NCBI GenBank assembly: GCA_958009055.1
Contig: OY253656.1
Location: 372,001-436,000 of the forward strand
Reading direction: 5' to 3'
From: Choricystis sp. odSpoLacu1
Lineage: Eukaryota > Chlorophyta > Trebouxiophyceae
DNA length: 64,000 nt
This document shows positions 41,704 to 52,476 of the stretch, piece after piece (the stretch's first letter is position 1; each line of letters starts with the position of its first letter). Under the pieces are notes generated by a model that saw only the letters and a program-made list of their open reading frames with translations, made no database searches and had not been told where the DNA came from. A program made the translations under genes and the position numbers.

Positions 41704-43121
41704 TCACTTTCTGTAGTGAAAAATGCTGAGCTTCAGCGCCACCGCCACCCCGGCATGCGCGGCCGCCATGACCGCCCACGCGGGGGCGGCGCGCGCGGCG
41801 CCGCCGCCAAAGACGGCGGGGCGCAGCGTCAGCAGCAGAAAAGCACCAGACACCGCCGCCGCCCCCACAATCAGGCCCCACCGCACGCCTTCATAGGGCA
41901 ACGCCGCCAGGGGGGCGACCGGCAGGAAGGGGGTCAACGCGTAGCCGTAGACACACCACACGACGGCCAGGGGGAGGGGGGAGGCGAGCAGCCAGCGGAG
42001 GGTGGCCCACACAGCGAGGCCACCCGCCCCCACATACCCATAAAACAGGGCGGCCGCGTACCCCACTTTGTCGACGTCGTAGTACCAGGCGGGCGCGTCG
42101 GCAGACCCTGGGTGCGTGCGGCGCCAGGAGGCCCACGCGGCCGCGTTGCCGGCGACGGCCGAGAGGAAGACCAGCGTCGTCGCAATCCAAAACGGGCCGT
42201 ACAGGTCGGGGGCGTCCCCCGCGCCCGTGGCGTCCAGGAAGGTGGGGTGCAGGGCGCCGGTGAGGGAGGCGCGCATGCGGTGGAGGACGTCCTGTGGGGA
42301 AGGGAGGGTGGAGAGCACGAGGACGGGAGGGGGGGTGAGACCAACGAGACAGACAGAAGAAACCACACACAAAAAAGACGTCGGTCTCTGCTTGTGTGTC
42401 GCTTTTCCTCTTAAACCCACACAACACACACACACACACTCTCACACACCCCTGTGTCCACGTTGAAGTGTTTGCGGTAGCGGCGCAGCGAAAACATGCC
42501 CGCGCGGCGACCCTCGGCGTCGGCGGTGGGCACCCCGCCCGCCGCGCCCGAGGACGAACCGGGGGCGCCCCCCAGCAGGGCGCTGCGGCCGGTGGAGGCG
42601 GGCGGCGGCGGCGCGGCGGGGCGGGCCGACGACGGCGGCGGCGGGGAGGAGGAGACAAAGGGCACAGTGGGTGGCGGCGGCACGCGCGGCGGTGACGCCG
42701 GGCGCGCGGCGGCGGCAGGCCCGCCCCCCCGCCCGCCGCCATTGACGGCGGGCACGACAGCGTCGAGCAGGCCGCCGCCGCCGCCCAGGGTGGCGCCCGC
42801 GTCGGGAGTCGCGCGCAGGGCGGGGGGGGCGACGTGGTACCCGCCCGCCGCGCCAAAGGCGTCCGACCCGGCAAACGGGTCGATGGAGGACGCGGCGGCC
42901 GCGCGGGGGGGGGGAGTAGGCGCGCGGCGGCGAGTCGCGGCCGGAGACGGGCTGTGGGTGGGAGGTGGGAAAGACGGAGGGGTGGTGGGGAGGGCGTGTC
43001 GGGTGTGTCTCTCTGTCTCCCCCGTCTCCGCCCTACGCCTGCGCTTTTGATCCAACGCGCGCCACACAAGCCAGAGCCGGTGCAAGTCTGGCTTGCTGGC
43101 TTTTTTGGTCTTTTTTCCCAT
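41704..43121 (-). CDS. YIPF1/2-like Golgi membrane protein (Yip1 domain)
   Basis: Exon 1 runs from 43121 (tentative ATG, MGKKTKKASKP) to 42450 and encodes a Pro/Ala/Ser-rich cytosolic region followed by FSLRRYRKHFNVDTG. Exon 2 (42291-41704) continues DVLHRMRASL, DAPDLYGPFWIATTLVFLSA and four further hydrophobic segments ending LKLSIFHYRK. The FFxVDT, DVLxRMxxSL and DLYGPFWIxxTL motifs are diagnostic of YIPF1/YIPF2. These proteins bind Rab GTPases and act in Golgi membrane traffic. The intron phase is exact. The 5' end is the weak point: the basic first 35 residues are atypical, and the true start may lie in another exon or nearer 42950. Confidence 0.82.
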
Positions 43122-43726
43122 CAATCAACACGCGTGTCATGGCGCGCCCTCTCTCTCCGCGCGTTGTGCCTCCACCAGCCTCTCTGTGCTGCCGCCCTCA
43201 CCTTCCACGGCCCCGACATGGCGGTGCGCGTGTGTGTTGTGTGTCCGTGCGCGGGGAGAGGGAGAGGGCAAGGAAGAGGCAAAGCGCCCGGGAGCGTTTT
43301 GTTTTTTGTGTTCGTGTGCTGCGCAGAAAAACTCACTCGGAAAACACGAGCCTCCTTTGCGCACAGCGCAAAAACACACGCCCTCACCCCCTCGGCTCGC
43401 CTCGCCTGTGCGTCCCACACACGGTGCGTATTACCCTCCGCGCGACCGAATGGGGGCGGCCTCTGTTTTGGGATCGCCTCCCCCCCCCACCTCGCGCCGC
43501 GCGCGTGTGCCGCCCACACTCGCCCCTCCGCGGGCGGCGCGCCCTCGTGCCGGCGGTCTCTCTCCAGGCCCCGACACGCGGGGCGCGCCAGCCTGCACCG
43601 GCGCCGTCGGTGGTGGGAGACGCGGGGCGACGGCAGGGTTTGCGCGCGAGAGAGGGAACAGGCCCCAAATCCCCAACGCTCCCGCTCCTAAGCCCAAAAA
43701 ACCCACCCCCTCACCCCAACCCACAG
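43122..43726. other. Divergent upstream region of YIPF and NRAMP
   Basis: No gene is seen in 600 bases. An AG directly before the NRAMP ATG, preceded by a C-rich tract, could be the acceptor of a 5' UTR intron. Confidence 0.4.
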
Positions 43727-45699
43727 ATGCCTCGCCGCGTCGCCGTCGTCGGCCTGGACGACCCCCCTCCCTCCCCCACCCCCCCCGACGGCGCCGCCGT
43801 GGCTCGCGAGCGCGTGGCCCAGGTGGTGGGCACGCCGCGCCGGCCGTCCGCGATGGGGGGCGATGATGACGACGCGCGGCCGTCACCACGCTCGTCCTCC
43901 GACGGCTCCACCCGCCCCCTGTCCGGCGACGGGTCCGCCGCCGTCCCTCTGTCCGCGCCCCTGACGTCTTCCACCGCCCCCCTGACCGCGGGTGAGGCGA
44001 CCGCCAGCCTGGAGGTGGTCGCCGCGCCGGGTGGCGACGGCGGCCGGCGGTGCGACCCGTTCTCGTGGCGCGAGTTTGCGTGGATGTGCGGCCCCGGCCT
44101 GCTCATGGCGGTCGCCTACCTGGACCCCGGCAACCTGGAGGCCGACATCCAGGTGAGTGTGGACTGATGACGGAGAGGAAGGTTCCTGTGGCATGAAAAA
44201 ATGGGGAGGAAACGACCTGCAGCGAAGGTTCGTCCGTGTCACCCACCACCACCACCACCACCCCACACCGCACCACACAGGCCGGCGCCCACGTCGGCTA
44301 CACCCTGCTCTGGTTCTTCGCCCTCTCCTTCGCCACCGGGTTCATGTTTCAGTGCATGACAGCGCGGCTGGGCGTCGTGACCGGGCGAGACCTCGCCCGC
44401 GTCGCGGGGGACGCCTACCCCAAACCCGCCCGCATCGCCCTCTGGCTGCTCCTGGAGGTGGCCCTGGTTGGGGCAGACATTCAGGAAACCATTGGGTCGG
44501 CGATCGCCATCTCGCTGTTGACGCGGGGCGCGGTGCCGCTGTGGGCGGGGTGCCTCCTCGTCACGGCCTCCGCCTTCGTCATCCTCCTGCTGGAACGGTG
44601 TGGCGCCCGCCACCTGGAGGCCGTGTTTGGCGCCCTGATCGCGCTCCAGGGTGTGTCCGCCGCCATCAACTATGGCCAAGCGCGCGTGCCCCAGCTGCAG
44701 GTGCTGCGCGGCCTGTTCATCCCCACCCTGCCGCGTTCCGCCGTCCCCTTTGCCGTCGGCGCCCTGGGCGCCCTCGTCATGCCGCACAACATCTACTTTG
44801 CGTCCGCCCTGGCCAACACACGCGAGTGTGGGCCCAAGGGGGTGGCCGCGAACGCGCGCGACGCGCGCACGCGCCTGATCCTGCGCTACGCGCGCGCTGA
44901 AGCCGCCATCGTCCTGGCGGGAGCCTTCGCCATCAACCTGTTCGTCGTCTGCCTCTTCGCTCACGGCTTCCACGGCACCCCCGCCGCCGACACCGTGGGC
45001 CTGGCGTCGGCGGGGCGGTACCTGGGGGACCGGTTTGGCAGCACTTTCACGTATCTGTGGGCGGTGGGTCTCCTCGCGTCCGGCCAGTCCGCCACCATCT
45101 CCCTCACCTATGCGGGTCAAATCGTGATGGCGGGCCTGCTGAGGTTTGAGGTGGCGGGGTGGAAGCGCATGCTGGGCACGCGGGCCGTCGCCTTGGTCCC
45201 GACCGTCACGATCGCCGCCATCTTTCAAGCCGCGGCCGAGCGGGCGGGCAAAGGCCCGACGTTTGACACCATGAACCAGACGCTCAACGTGCTGCAAGCG
45301 TTGGTGCTGCCGTTCTCGCTCGTGCCGTTGGTGGCCCTCACCGCCAGCCGGTCGATCATGCCGGCCGCGTTTGTGACGCCAAAATGGCTCGTGTGTCTGG
45401 CGGGTGCCGTCGCCGCCCTGGTCGCCACCATAGATGGCTACCTCGTCGTCGACTACGTCACCGGCCTGCTGGAGACCATGCCCGCCTGGGTCCACCCCGC
45501 CGGCGTGTGGGTGGGGGTCGGCCTCGCGCTCGTGTGCTACTATTTGCTCATCGGGTATTTCGCGGTCGGGCCCGCGCGCACGGCGCGCTTCGCGCGGTCG
45601 CTGGCGACGCGCGCGGCCGCGGGCGCCGCCGCCGCGCAGACGGCGGCCAAGGGGGTGCGGTGGCGGGATCCGGGGGCGGTGCTCGAGGTGCACCTTTAG
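43727..45699 (+). CDS. NRAMP: NRAMP-family divalent metal transporter
   Basis: Exon 1 (43727-44152) encodes a 110-residue Ser/Asp-rich cytosolic N-terminus, then FAWMCGPGLLMAVAYLDPGN, the TM1 metal-binding DPGN motif. Exon 2 (44281-45699) carries the other helices: GAHVGYTLLWFFALSFATGF, DIQETIGSAIAI, VMPHNIYFASALAN (TM6 MPH motif) and SATISLTYAGQIVMAGLL (the transport signature). Proton-coupled import of Mn2+ or Fe2+ is expected, at the plasma membrane or vacuole. The DPGN/MPH residues are intact, so a metal transporter rather than a magnesium or EIN2-like variant. Phase 0 intron. About 614 residues. Confidence 0.94.
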
Positions 45700-45703
45700 A
45701 TTT

Positions 45704-45998
45704 TTGCGGGGGGGGGGGCTCTGCGGCTGCCCTGTTGGCAACCGGCTGCGCCTCATGGAAGACAACAAACTCTGGGTGTCGCTAGGAGTGAGTGTGTGCT
45801 TGTCTGCTTCGAGTGAAAATTTGAGAAAATTCGTCGTGCAAAAAAAAGGGCGGGGGGGGGGGGGGCTCTGCGGCTGCCCTGGTGGCAACCGGCTGCGCCT
45901 CATGGAAGACAACAAACTCTGGGTGTCGCTAGGAGTGAGTGTGTGCTTGTCTGCTTCGAGTGAAATTTTGAGAAAATTCGTTGTGCAAAAAAAGGGCG
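45704..45998. repeat. 147-bp tandem duplication downstream of NRAMP
   Basis: Two adjacent copies (period 147 bases) each contain a G tract, CTCTGCGGCTGCCCT, CAACCGGCTGCGCCTCATGG, AACTCTGGGTGTCGCTAGG and TTGTGCAAAAAAA-type ends. They differ at only a few positions outside homopolymers. Each could encode MEDNKLWVSLGVSV, but there is no other sign of coding. Confidence 0.9.
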
Positions 45999-46066
45999 AG
46001 AGGCGCAAGTGTTTTGCTTTGCTTCGCTTATGGTGCTTCAAACACAAAACCTTTCCACCAGTTTCC

Positions 46067-46936
46067 TCACCCCAGCCCCACGCGCGCCGCCTTGAACCGC
46101 GACACGCGGCGCGGCGGCGCGCCCGCACCCTCCGACGCGGCAGCAGCAACGGCAGTGCCACCACCATCCCCCGCCCTCTCTGTGACGACGCCCGTGAACG
46201 CGGCCGGCGCGGTGGGCGCGGTCGTCGTCGGCGGCTCCTCCTTTTTGACCAAAAACCCGCGCCGCAGCCCCGACGCCGACCCCTCCGCTGCCCCTCCCTG
46301 CTTGCCAGCAGCAGCCGCCTTCTCCGCCTCCTCTTCAGCCTTGAGTAAGCGCTCCATGAACGCAAACTCGTCCTCCCCACTCTCCCGGGCGGCGGCTTCC
46401 ACGGCGGCCGCGCGCGACGCGGCAGACCCCGCCCCCACGGTCCGCGCCAACCCGCGGCGTGCGTCGGGCCCGTGGATGGATTCATCATACTCCTCCTGAA
46501 TGTGGAAACCGCAGCCGCCACCGCCGTCGTCGGCGTCGGGCGCGGCGCCCGCAGCGGCTAGCTCCGACGCGAGTGCCGCCCTGTCGCGCGCGCGCGCCGC
46601 CACCGCCTCCGCCTGCTTCACGCGGTCGGCTGCAGCAGCCGTCAGCCTGTGCAGCGCTGCCGCCGCGGCGGCGGGGGGCAGGTCCAGGTAGAACGCGTCG
46701 GCGCCGGGGAGCGGCACCAGCACGCGGCCCCCGCTCTGCACCACCACCTCTGCGCGGGGGCCGCCCCCCGGCAGCCTGCCCACCAAGTGCTCGCCGCCAC
46801 TCAAGGTCGCTACCCGGGCCGCGGCCGCCGCCAGGGACGCCACGTGCGTCGCCGCTGCGTCCGCGTCCCGCCGCGCGTCGCGCCAGGTGGCCGCGGCTTC
46901 CGTGGCGACGGCCAGGAGGCCGGCGTGGGCTGTCAT
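46067..46936 (-). CDS. URI/Bud27-like prefoldin-related protein (tentative)
   Basis: Intronless, 289 residues from MTAHAGLLAVATEAAA. The first 130 residues look like an alpha-type prefoldin: helix, then a short beta region (AEVVVQSGGRVLVPLPG, AFYLDLPP) and a second long helix (ALHRLTAAAADRVKQAEAVA). The middle contains FHIQEEYDESIHGPD and EDEFAFMERLLKAEEEAEKA. The last residues RRVSRFKAARVG match the conserved C-terminal SxFKxxR motif of URI, the RPB5-binding unconventional prefoldin. URI helps assemble RNA polymerases. The match is by pattern; a generic coiled-coil protein is the alternative. Confidence 0.5.
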   Translation of the reverse strand: MTAHAGLLAVATEAAATWRDARRDADAAATHVASLAAAAARVATLSGGEHLVGRLPGGGPRAEVVVQSGGRVLVPLPGADAFYLDLPPAAAAAALHRLTAAAADRVKQAEAVAARARDRAALASELAAAGAAPDADDGGGGCGFHIQEEYDESIHGPDARRGLARTVGAGSAASRAAAVEAAARESGEDEFAFMERLLKAEEEAEKAAAAGKQGGAAEGSASGLRRGFLVKKEEPPTTTAPTAPAAFTGVVTERAGDGGGTAVAAAASEGAGAPPRRVSRFKAARVGLG

Positions 46937-47126
46937 TGGGCGTGTGTGTGAGTTAGAAGAGGGACTAGTCGCGGGCGCCACGCGCGCCCGCCCGCAGCAA
47001 GAAAGGAAAGAAAGAACTGCGAAAAGAAAAACGAATGCGCAGACCCGACGTCGATTGGAGACGCCTCTCTCTCCTCTCGGGCAGAGGGCGTCGCGCCCCT
47101 CCCGCACACACACGCGCGCGCGCGCC

Positions 47127-49884
47127 ATGACCTCCTCAGCCATGCTCACCCTCGCCCTGGACGGCAGCCCCGCGCCCGCCGGCCCCGCCGCCTGGTGCGG
47201 CGCGACGGGCGCGGTCGCGCTCGCGCTCGCGCGTGGTCCCGGCGGCGGCACCGAGGTGGCGGTCGTGGACGTGGACAGGCCACAGGTATGACTTGGTTGG
47301 AGAGAGAGAGAGGCGGAGGATCAAGGTGGTGAGAGAGAGGGGCAAGAAAGGGCCCCCGCTGACCGACCCTCTCTTTTCTTCACCTCCCTTTCCACAGGAT
47401 CACGCTATCCTCCGCCTCGCCGGCGTCCCCGGCCCCGCCTCCCGCCTCGCCTGGGCCCCACCCTGCGCCGGGCTTGCCCTCGCAGTGGGCGCCCGGGGAG
47501 CGGTCGCCGTGTTCACCCCGGTCGGCACGCGCGGCGGGCGCGCGCCGCCGCCCGCGCCCGTCGACGGCGGCGCGTGGGAGGGCGCCGTGCTGGCGTCCGG
47601 CCCGGCCGACCTGGTGGCCGTCACCTGGCTGCCCCCCCCCTCCCCCTGCCGCTGGCCGCTCGCCCCCCCGGGCGCCGGCGTGGACGGGCGCGCGGGCGCG
47701 GACGACGCGCGGTCCGCGTGTGTCGAACACTGGGCGGGCGCGGGTGCGCTCGTCCTGGCCACGGTGGACACGATCGGTGATGTCAGGCTGGCTTGGGCCA
47801 CCCCAGACGGCGGGTGGGAGTCCGCGGACGCGGTGCGTGCAGCGCACGGCGACGACGACGACGGCGACGGCACGGGTCGACGCCCCGCCCCCATCACCCA
47901 CGCCGACGTCGCCGCCGCGGACGGGGACGGCGTGCACGTGCTGACCGTGCGTGGTGGCGCCTGGCCCGCCCTCGTCACCCGCATTGATGGTGATCCGACT
48001 GCCAGGGCGGACGACGGCACACCGTTGGATCCCCCCGTCGCGGCCCCGCTCGCCGCGCTCGCGTGCGCGCGCGGTGCCATCGCCCTGGGGGCGTCCTTCC
48101 TCCCAGACGCGGCGGGGGACGGCGTGCTGCTGCTGTCGGGCGATGGCAGCATCACCACTGTCACGGTGAGCCGGTGGGACGCGCCCCCGCTGCGCGGCGA
48201 CGGCGGCGGCAGCGCCGCGCGCGGCGGCGGGCGCAGCGGCGGCACAGCCCAGTGGGCGCTCGGCGCGTCTTGGACACTGTCCGCCGGCCCACCAGAGCTG
48301 GCACCAGCCCTGCCTCCCACCATTCTGGCTGTCAACTATGAAGGCGACGCCCTGGTGCGTGTGGGTGGAGGGGGGGCGGTGGCAGTGGCTGTCAACGACG
48401 CATCGTCCACCCGCGCACGCGCGCCACCGCCGCCGCCACCGCTGCCGACCCCGGGAGTGCTGGGGGCCGCGTTTGGGCCGACAGGGTGTGCTGTGGCGTT
48501 GACGACGGCCAGTGGCACGGTGTCGATTGTGCGGACGGCGGCGGCGGGTGATGACGACAACGACACCAGCCTCGCCGGACGCCTCACCTGGGCGGCCGCT
48601 ACCGGCCGCTCCCCCCTCGACGCCGCGCTCGCCCTGGGCGCCGTCTCCCCCGCCACACGAGCTGCCGCCCTGGCCGAACTGACGGCCGACGTGAGCGACC
48701 AGCCGTGGGCCACGCGACCCGCGGTGTGGCCGCCCGCGGCACGTGGTGCCCTCGCTGTGTGCCGCGCCGCGCGTGCGGCGGACGCAGCAGCAGCTCCTGG
48801 CACCCTCCCCGACCCTCACTCCCCTGAAGCCGCCCTCGAAGACGACCTTCTGACCTGCCTGCGTGCCGCCGACGTGGAGGCCGCCGCCCGGGCGGCCATG
48901 GCCCCTCCCTCCGCGCGCGGCGCGTCGGCCGACGCGGCGCGCGCGGCGGACGCAGTCGCCCTGGCCCCCGCGGCCGCGTGGGCGGAGGTGGCCACCGTGC
49001 GCCTGCTGCTGGCGGGGCGGGCGTGGGCGAGCGGGCGGGCAGCGGGAGCGGCCGACGCGGACGCGACCCCGGGCGCGCGCCCCCTGGCGTCCTCTGCACT
49101 GCTCGCCTCCCTGCGCACCGCCCTGGCGGCCGCGGAGGCGGGTGCGGGCGGGCCGGGAGGCCCCCCCCACGACGCCGCCCTGGACGCCGCGGGCGGCGTG
49201 TACGCGGCGTGGCGGGGCAGCGGGTCTCTAGCCGACCGTGCGCGTTTGTTGGGAGCCGCCCTGGCCGCCGCCACGCCGGCTGCCGCCCCCTCCTCCAACT
49301 CTGTGGACGTGGCAGGCGGCACGCGCGCCCTGATGGATGAAGCGGCCGCCTCGTTTGGGGGCGGAGGGCTGGCGCTGCCGCTCGCGCGAGTCGGGGGGGG
49401 CGGTCGACCCTTCTTTGATCGCCGCCCTCTTTGCCAAGGGCGGCCCCGCTGCCCGGCTGGGCGCGGTGGCTGACGCAGCCGGCATCGATGCGGGCACGCC
49501 ACCCCCCCCCGCCTCCTGCTCCGTTTGGCGCTGCCCCGGTGCCGTCCGCGCGGCGCGCGCGCGGGGGCGCGCTGCCGCCCCTCCCCCTGGACGCGGGCGC
49601 TGGAGCTCTCGCCCCCCCCTCCCCGCGACGACGCCGACCCCGCCGCCGACCGAGCCGCCCGGGGGCTGGCCGCCGCCCGCTGTGGTGGAGGAGGGGGCGT
49701 GCCTCCTCTAGACGCGCTATCGTGGGGCGCGCCGCGCGGTGCTCCCGCCTACATCTCCTCCGACGGCGCCGCCGCCACCGCGGGCGGGGACGGGGGAGCA
49801 GGGGGGGGTGGTGTGGCATCCATCCTGGGGCGCGCGTTCACGGCGGCGGCGCCTGGGGGGGGGGGGCGGTGGTTTGCGGCGTGA
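47127..49884 (+). CDS. MED16-like WD40 protein with homopolymer frame breaks
   Basis: Exon 1 (47127-47285) and exon 2 (from 47398) join in phase 0. The N-terminal 400 residues show weak beta-propeller repeats (SRLAWAPPCAGLALAVGARG, DLVAVTWLPPP, ALVLATVDTIGDVRLAWA, HADVAAADGDGVHVLTV, GVLLLSGDGSITTVTV, GVLGAAFGPTGCAVALTTAS). A long Ala-rich helical region (SPEAALEDDLLTCLRAADVE ...) follows. Order and spacing recall plant Mediator subunit 16 (SFR6), but no single motif proves it. After about 49392 the coding sense shifts frame three times, near the G run at 49393 and C runs near 49501 and 49612. Correcting each by one base leads to a C-terminus ending GRWFAA at 49884; read literally the protein stops at 49473. 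Confidence 0.5.
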
Positions 49885-50131
49885 AGAGGAGCTCCTGGAG
49901 GGGGTGAGCGGTGGGTTAGTGGCGTGAGGAGGAACAGGGTCAAAACGCTTTGGTTTGTGATTGAAGCCCACTCTGTTTTTTGTTTCACACTCGGTTGCGC
50001 CCGTGTGTGTTGCGCGGCCCTGTCTCGGCCCCTAGATATCACACAGCCTCGCACGGGGGCGCGTGTGGGAGAGGGACTGGGGGAAAGGGTGCACACACCC
50101 GCTGCCCCCCCGCCCACCACGCCACCGTGCG

Positions 50132-52027
50132 ATGCGGGGCCGCCAGCGATGGCCAGCGGTTGGTGCTGTGGTGATCGCAGCTCTGGTCACCCTGGTCGCG
50201 TGTGCTCCAGGTGGGTTGAGTGGCGGGGAGAGCGATGCAGGAGGGATGGTGAGCAGAGGGGGTGGCGGCCCCCACATTGGCGCCCACACACGACCGCCCC
50301 TCCTTTCCCGCCCACACACAGCCCCACCCCCCACCCCCACCCTGGCCACACCCTGCACCCGCTCCCCCGTCGCTGCTGTGTGTGGGTTCGCCACCCCGCC
50401 TCCCATTCCTTTGGTCGGCCTGACCATCGCCGCCGCGCGAGACGCCGTGGTCGTGAGTGGGCGTGCGTCCTGCCTCTCCCTCATCCGCGCCACGGCCGAC
50501 CGCGCGGCCGCGCTGGATGCAGCCACAGGGCTGAACGCCCTGCGCTCGTTGGACCGCGTCGCAGCAGAGCGGGACGCGGCAGCATTTGATGGAGAGTTGG
50601 CAGCGTGGAGGCGGCAGGGAGGACGCAGGACGAGCGACCCATCAACCCGCTGGCCCCTGGCCTGCGCCCCCCTCATCATCAAGGACAACATCGATGTCGC
50701 CGGCTCCGCCACGACGGGCGGGTCGGCCGCCCTGCTGGCCAACGTGCGGCGGGAGGATGCGACCGCGATCTCGCGCGCGCGGGCCGCGGGCGCCATCCCC
50801 CTCGCCCGCGGCAACATGGGCGAGTGGGGCCTGTCCCCGTTGGCGACTGCATCCTCAGCGGGCGGCGTGACGGCCAACGTGTTTGATGGGCGGCTGTCCC
50901 CAGCAGGCTCGTCGGGCGGCGTCGCCGCCGCAGTCGCCGCCGGCTTCGGCGTCGCCGGCGTCGCCACCGACACCGGCAACAGTGTGCGCGGCCCCGCCGC
51001 GTTTGCGGGACTGGTGGGGGTGCGTCCCTCGCTTGGGGTGGTGCCGGCGGGGGGGGTGCTGCCGCTGGATGTTGACACAGACACTGTTGGCCCAATCACC
51101 CACACCCTGGCCGACGCGGCCGCCCTGCTGGACGTGCTGGCGGGGACGGATGGATCGTTTGTGACAGCCGCCGCAGAGGGGGCGCGCCCCGGGGCGGCGG
51201 CGCGGGTGAGGCTGGGGATTGTGGCGTGCGCGCTGGCGGGCGCAGACGCGTCCATCCGCGGCGTGTTCGAAGCAGCCCTGTCGTCAGTCGCAGCCGCAGG
51301 TGCCACCATCATGCCCAACGTCACCCTGACACGCACCACGCTGGGGGAGGAGGGCGGGTGGCCGTGCGTGGCGGGCGTGTGGCCGACACGGACCGGAGAC
51401 GCCGCGACGCTGGAACCACTGCAGTGCATCCGCACCCTGCCCCGCGACGCGGACGCGTACCTGGCATCTGCACCATCCGCAGTCACGCTGCGCACGATTC
51501 AAGCCATCGCCGACGCGGGCGTCGTCCACCCATCCGCGTCGCGCGCGCTGGCGCGGCGTTTAGACGCGGCGCGCCGCGCGGCGACCCTCGGCGACGCTGC
51601 CGCCGGCAGTGACGGCAACGCCACCCACCCTGTGTGTGGGTGCGGCGCTGTGACCGCCAACCCGTGTCGTGCCGACCTGGTGGCCGCGTTGGTGGGGGCG
51701 TTGGATGGGGGAGGGCTGGACGCTCTCGTCCTGCCGACGTGGACTCAGCCCCCACGCCCGCTCACTGTCAACGCCAGCGCCGACACCACCCCTGACGGCA
51801 ACCTGGGCCACCTGCTGGCCCCCGCCGCGGGCGCCCCCTCCATCGCGCTGCCCATCGGGCTGGACAGCAGGCGGCTGCCAGTGTCGCTGCAGCTCGTGGG
51901 GCGGCCCGGGCGCGATGCAGAGCTTTTAACCACTGCAGCCGCGGTCGAAGCAGCTGTGGGGGCGCCACCCGCCATCCCGCCCCGTTTCAAGGACGAGTGC
52001 GGTGTGTGTGTGCGTGGTAGAGAGTAG
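50132..52027 (+). CDS. Amidase-signature family hydrolase
   Basis: The ATG at 50132 opens a hydrophobic signal or anchor (WPAVGAVVIAALVTLVACAP). A probable intron (50211-50321, GT-AG, in frame) follows. The amidase core then shows APLIIKDNIDVAGSATTGGS (catalytic Lys), LARGNMGEWGL, SPAGSSGGVAAAVAAGFGVA (cis-Ser) and TDTGNSVRGPAAFAGLVGVR (nucleophile Ser; GNS replaces the usual GGS). The C-terminal APSIALPIGLDSRRLPVSLQ and PPRFKDE close the domain. Substrate unknown; relatives cleave amides, fatty acid amides or Gln-tRNA. The signal suggests the secretory route. Its last 75 codons are repeated as a fragment at 58.6 kb. Confidence 0.85.
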   Translation: MRGRQRWPAVGAVVIAALVTLVACAPGGLSGGESDAGGMVSRGGGGPHIGAHTRPPLLSRPHTAPPPTPTLATPCTRSPVAAVCGFATPPPIPLVGLTIAAARDAVVVSGRASCLSLIRATADRAAALDAATGLNALRSLDRVAAERDAAAFDGELAAWRRQGGRRTSDPSTRWPLACAPLIIKDNIDVAGSATTGGSAALLANVRREDATAISRARAAGAIPLARGNMGEWGLSPLATASSAGGVTANVFDGRLSPAGSSGGVAAAVAAGFGVAGVATDTGNSVRGPAAFAGLVGVRPSLGVVPAGGVLPLDVDTDTVGPITHTLADAAALLDVLAGTDGSFVTAAAEGARPGAAARVRLGIVACALAGADASIRGVFEAALSSVAAAGATIMPNVTLTRTTLGEEGGWPCVAGVWPTRTGDAATLEPLQCIRTLPRDADAYLASAPSAVTLRTIQAIADAGVVHPSASRALARRLDAARRAATLGDAAAGSDGNATHPVCGCGAVTANPCRADLVAALVGALDGGGLDALVLPTWTQPPRPLTVNASADTTPDGNLGHLLAPAAGAPSIALPIGLDSRRLPVSLQLVGRPGRDAELLTTAAAVEAAVGAPPAIPPRFKDECGVCVRGRE

Positions 52028-52320
52028 GAGGGAGAGAGAGGATTTTAGAGGATAGAAACGTGTTAAAGCACACCGAAAATTCTGACACTTACCATTTTAC
52101 AGCTTGGCCGCCTCCAGGCCAGCACCAGCAGCAGCTTGCCCACCACGTCCCGCCCGCGCATGACCGCCACCGCGGCCGCCCACCCCGCGGACGACAGGGG
52201 CAGCCGGTGGTAGATCGGCACTGTCAGAGTACCGTCGGCCAGGCCACGAGGCGGGCCATGCTGGCCGCCAGCACGGCGGGCGTACGTTGCATGTGGGCCC
52301 CCCAGAACACGCGGTACGGG
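51809..52320. repeat. Left copy of a ~520-bp direct repeat flanking the inserted segment
   Basis: Covers the amidase 3' end, the intergenic spacer (AAACGTGTTAAAGCACA ... AAAATTCTGACACTTA) and a 3' piece of the oxidoreductase. The matching right copy starts at about 58602. The two are alignable throughout with substitutions and small indels. Confidence 0.85.
52097..52320 (-). pseudogene. Truncated 3' fragment of the quinone oxidoreductase gene
   Basis: From 52097 (TAA in place of the intact gene's TAG) the minus strand is alignable to the last 70 or so codons of the intact gene at 58903 (AMRGRDVVGKLLL-type end, DGTLTVPIxHRLPLS). Several indels break the frame near 52230-52260, and nothing upstream of this part of the gene is present. 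It cannot make a functional enzyme. Confidence 0.8.
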
Positions 52321-52476
52321 ACGGGCGGAGCGTGACGAGGCTTCCCGATTAAGGGCGCTTGTAAACCCTAAACCACAAACCACAACGAAAAAATATCGAA
52401 ACTTGACGCTCCGCGATGTAACCTCCCGCCCTCTCGCAAAAACGCAGAGAACGTATTTTTGCCCACCCCCGACCGT

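Noticed and set aside
41257..42414. A 385-codon plus-strand reading opposite the YIPF gene
   Set aside because: It begins in a gene-poor stretch and then runs antisense to the clear Yip1 domain; its sequence is Gly/Arg-rich without motifs.
44239..46521. A 760-codon minus-strand reading opposite NRAMP
   Set aside because: It is the antisense shadow of the NRAMP coding sequence; it has no recognisable domain and consists of Arg/Gly/Pro-rich residues expected from GC-rich complement.
47380..49170. A 596-codon minus-strand reading opposite the MED16-like gene
   Set aside because: Gly/Arg-rich antisense reading with no motifs; the plus strand has consistent propeller strands and a clean intron.
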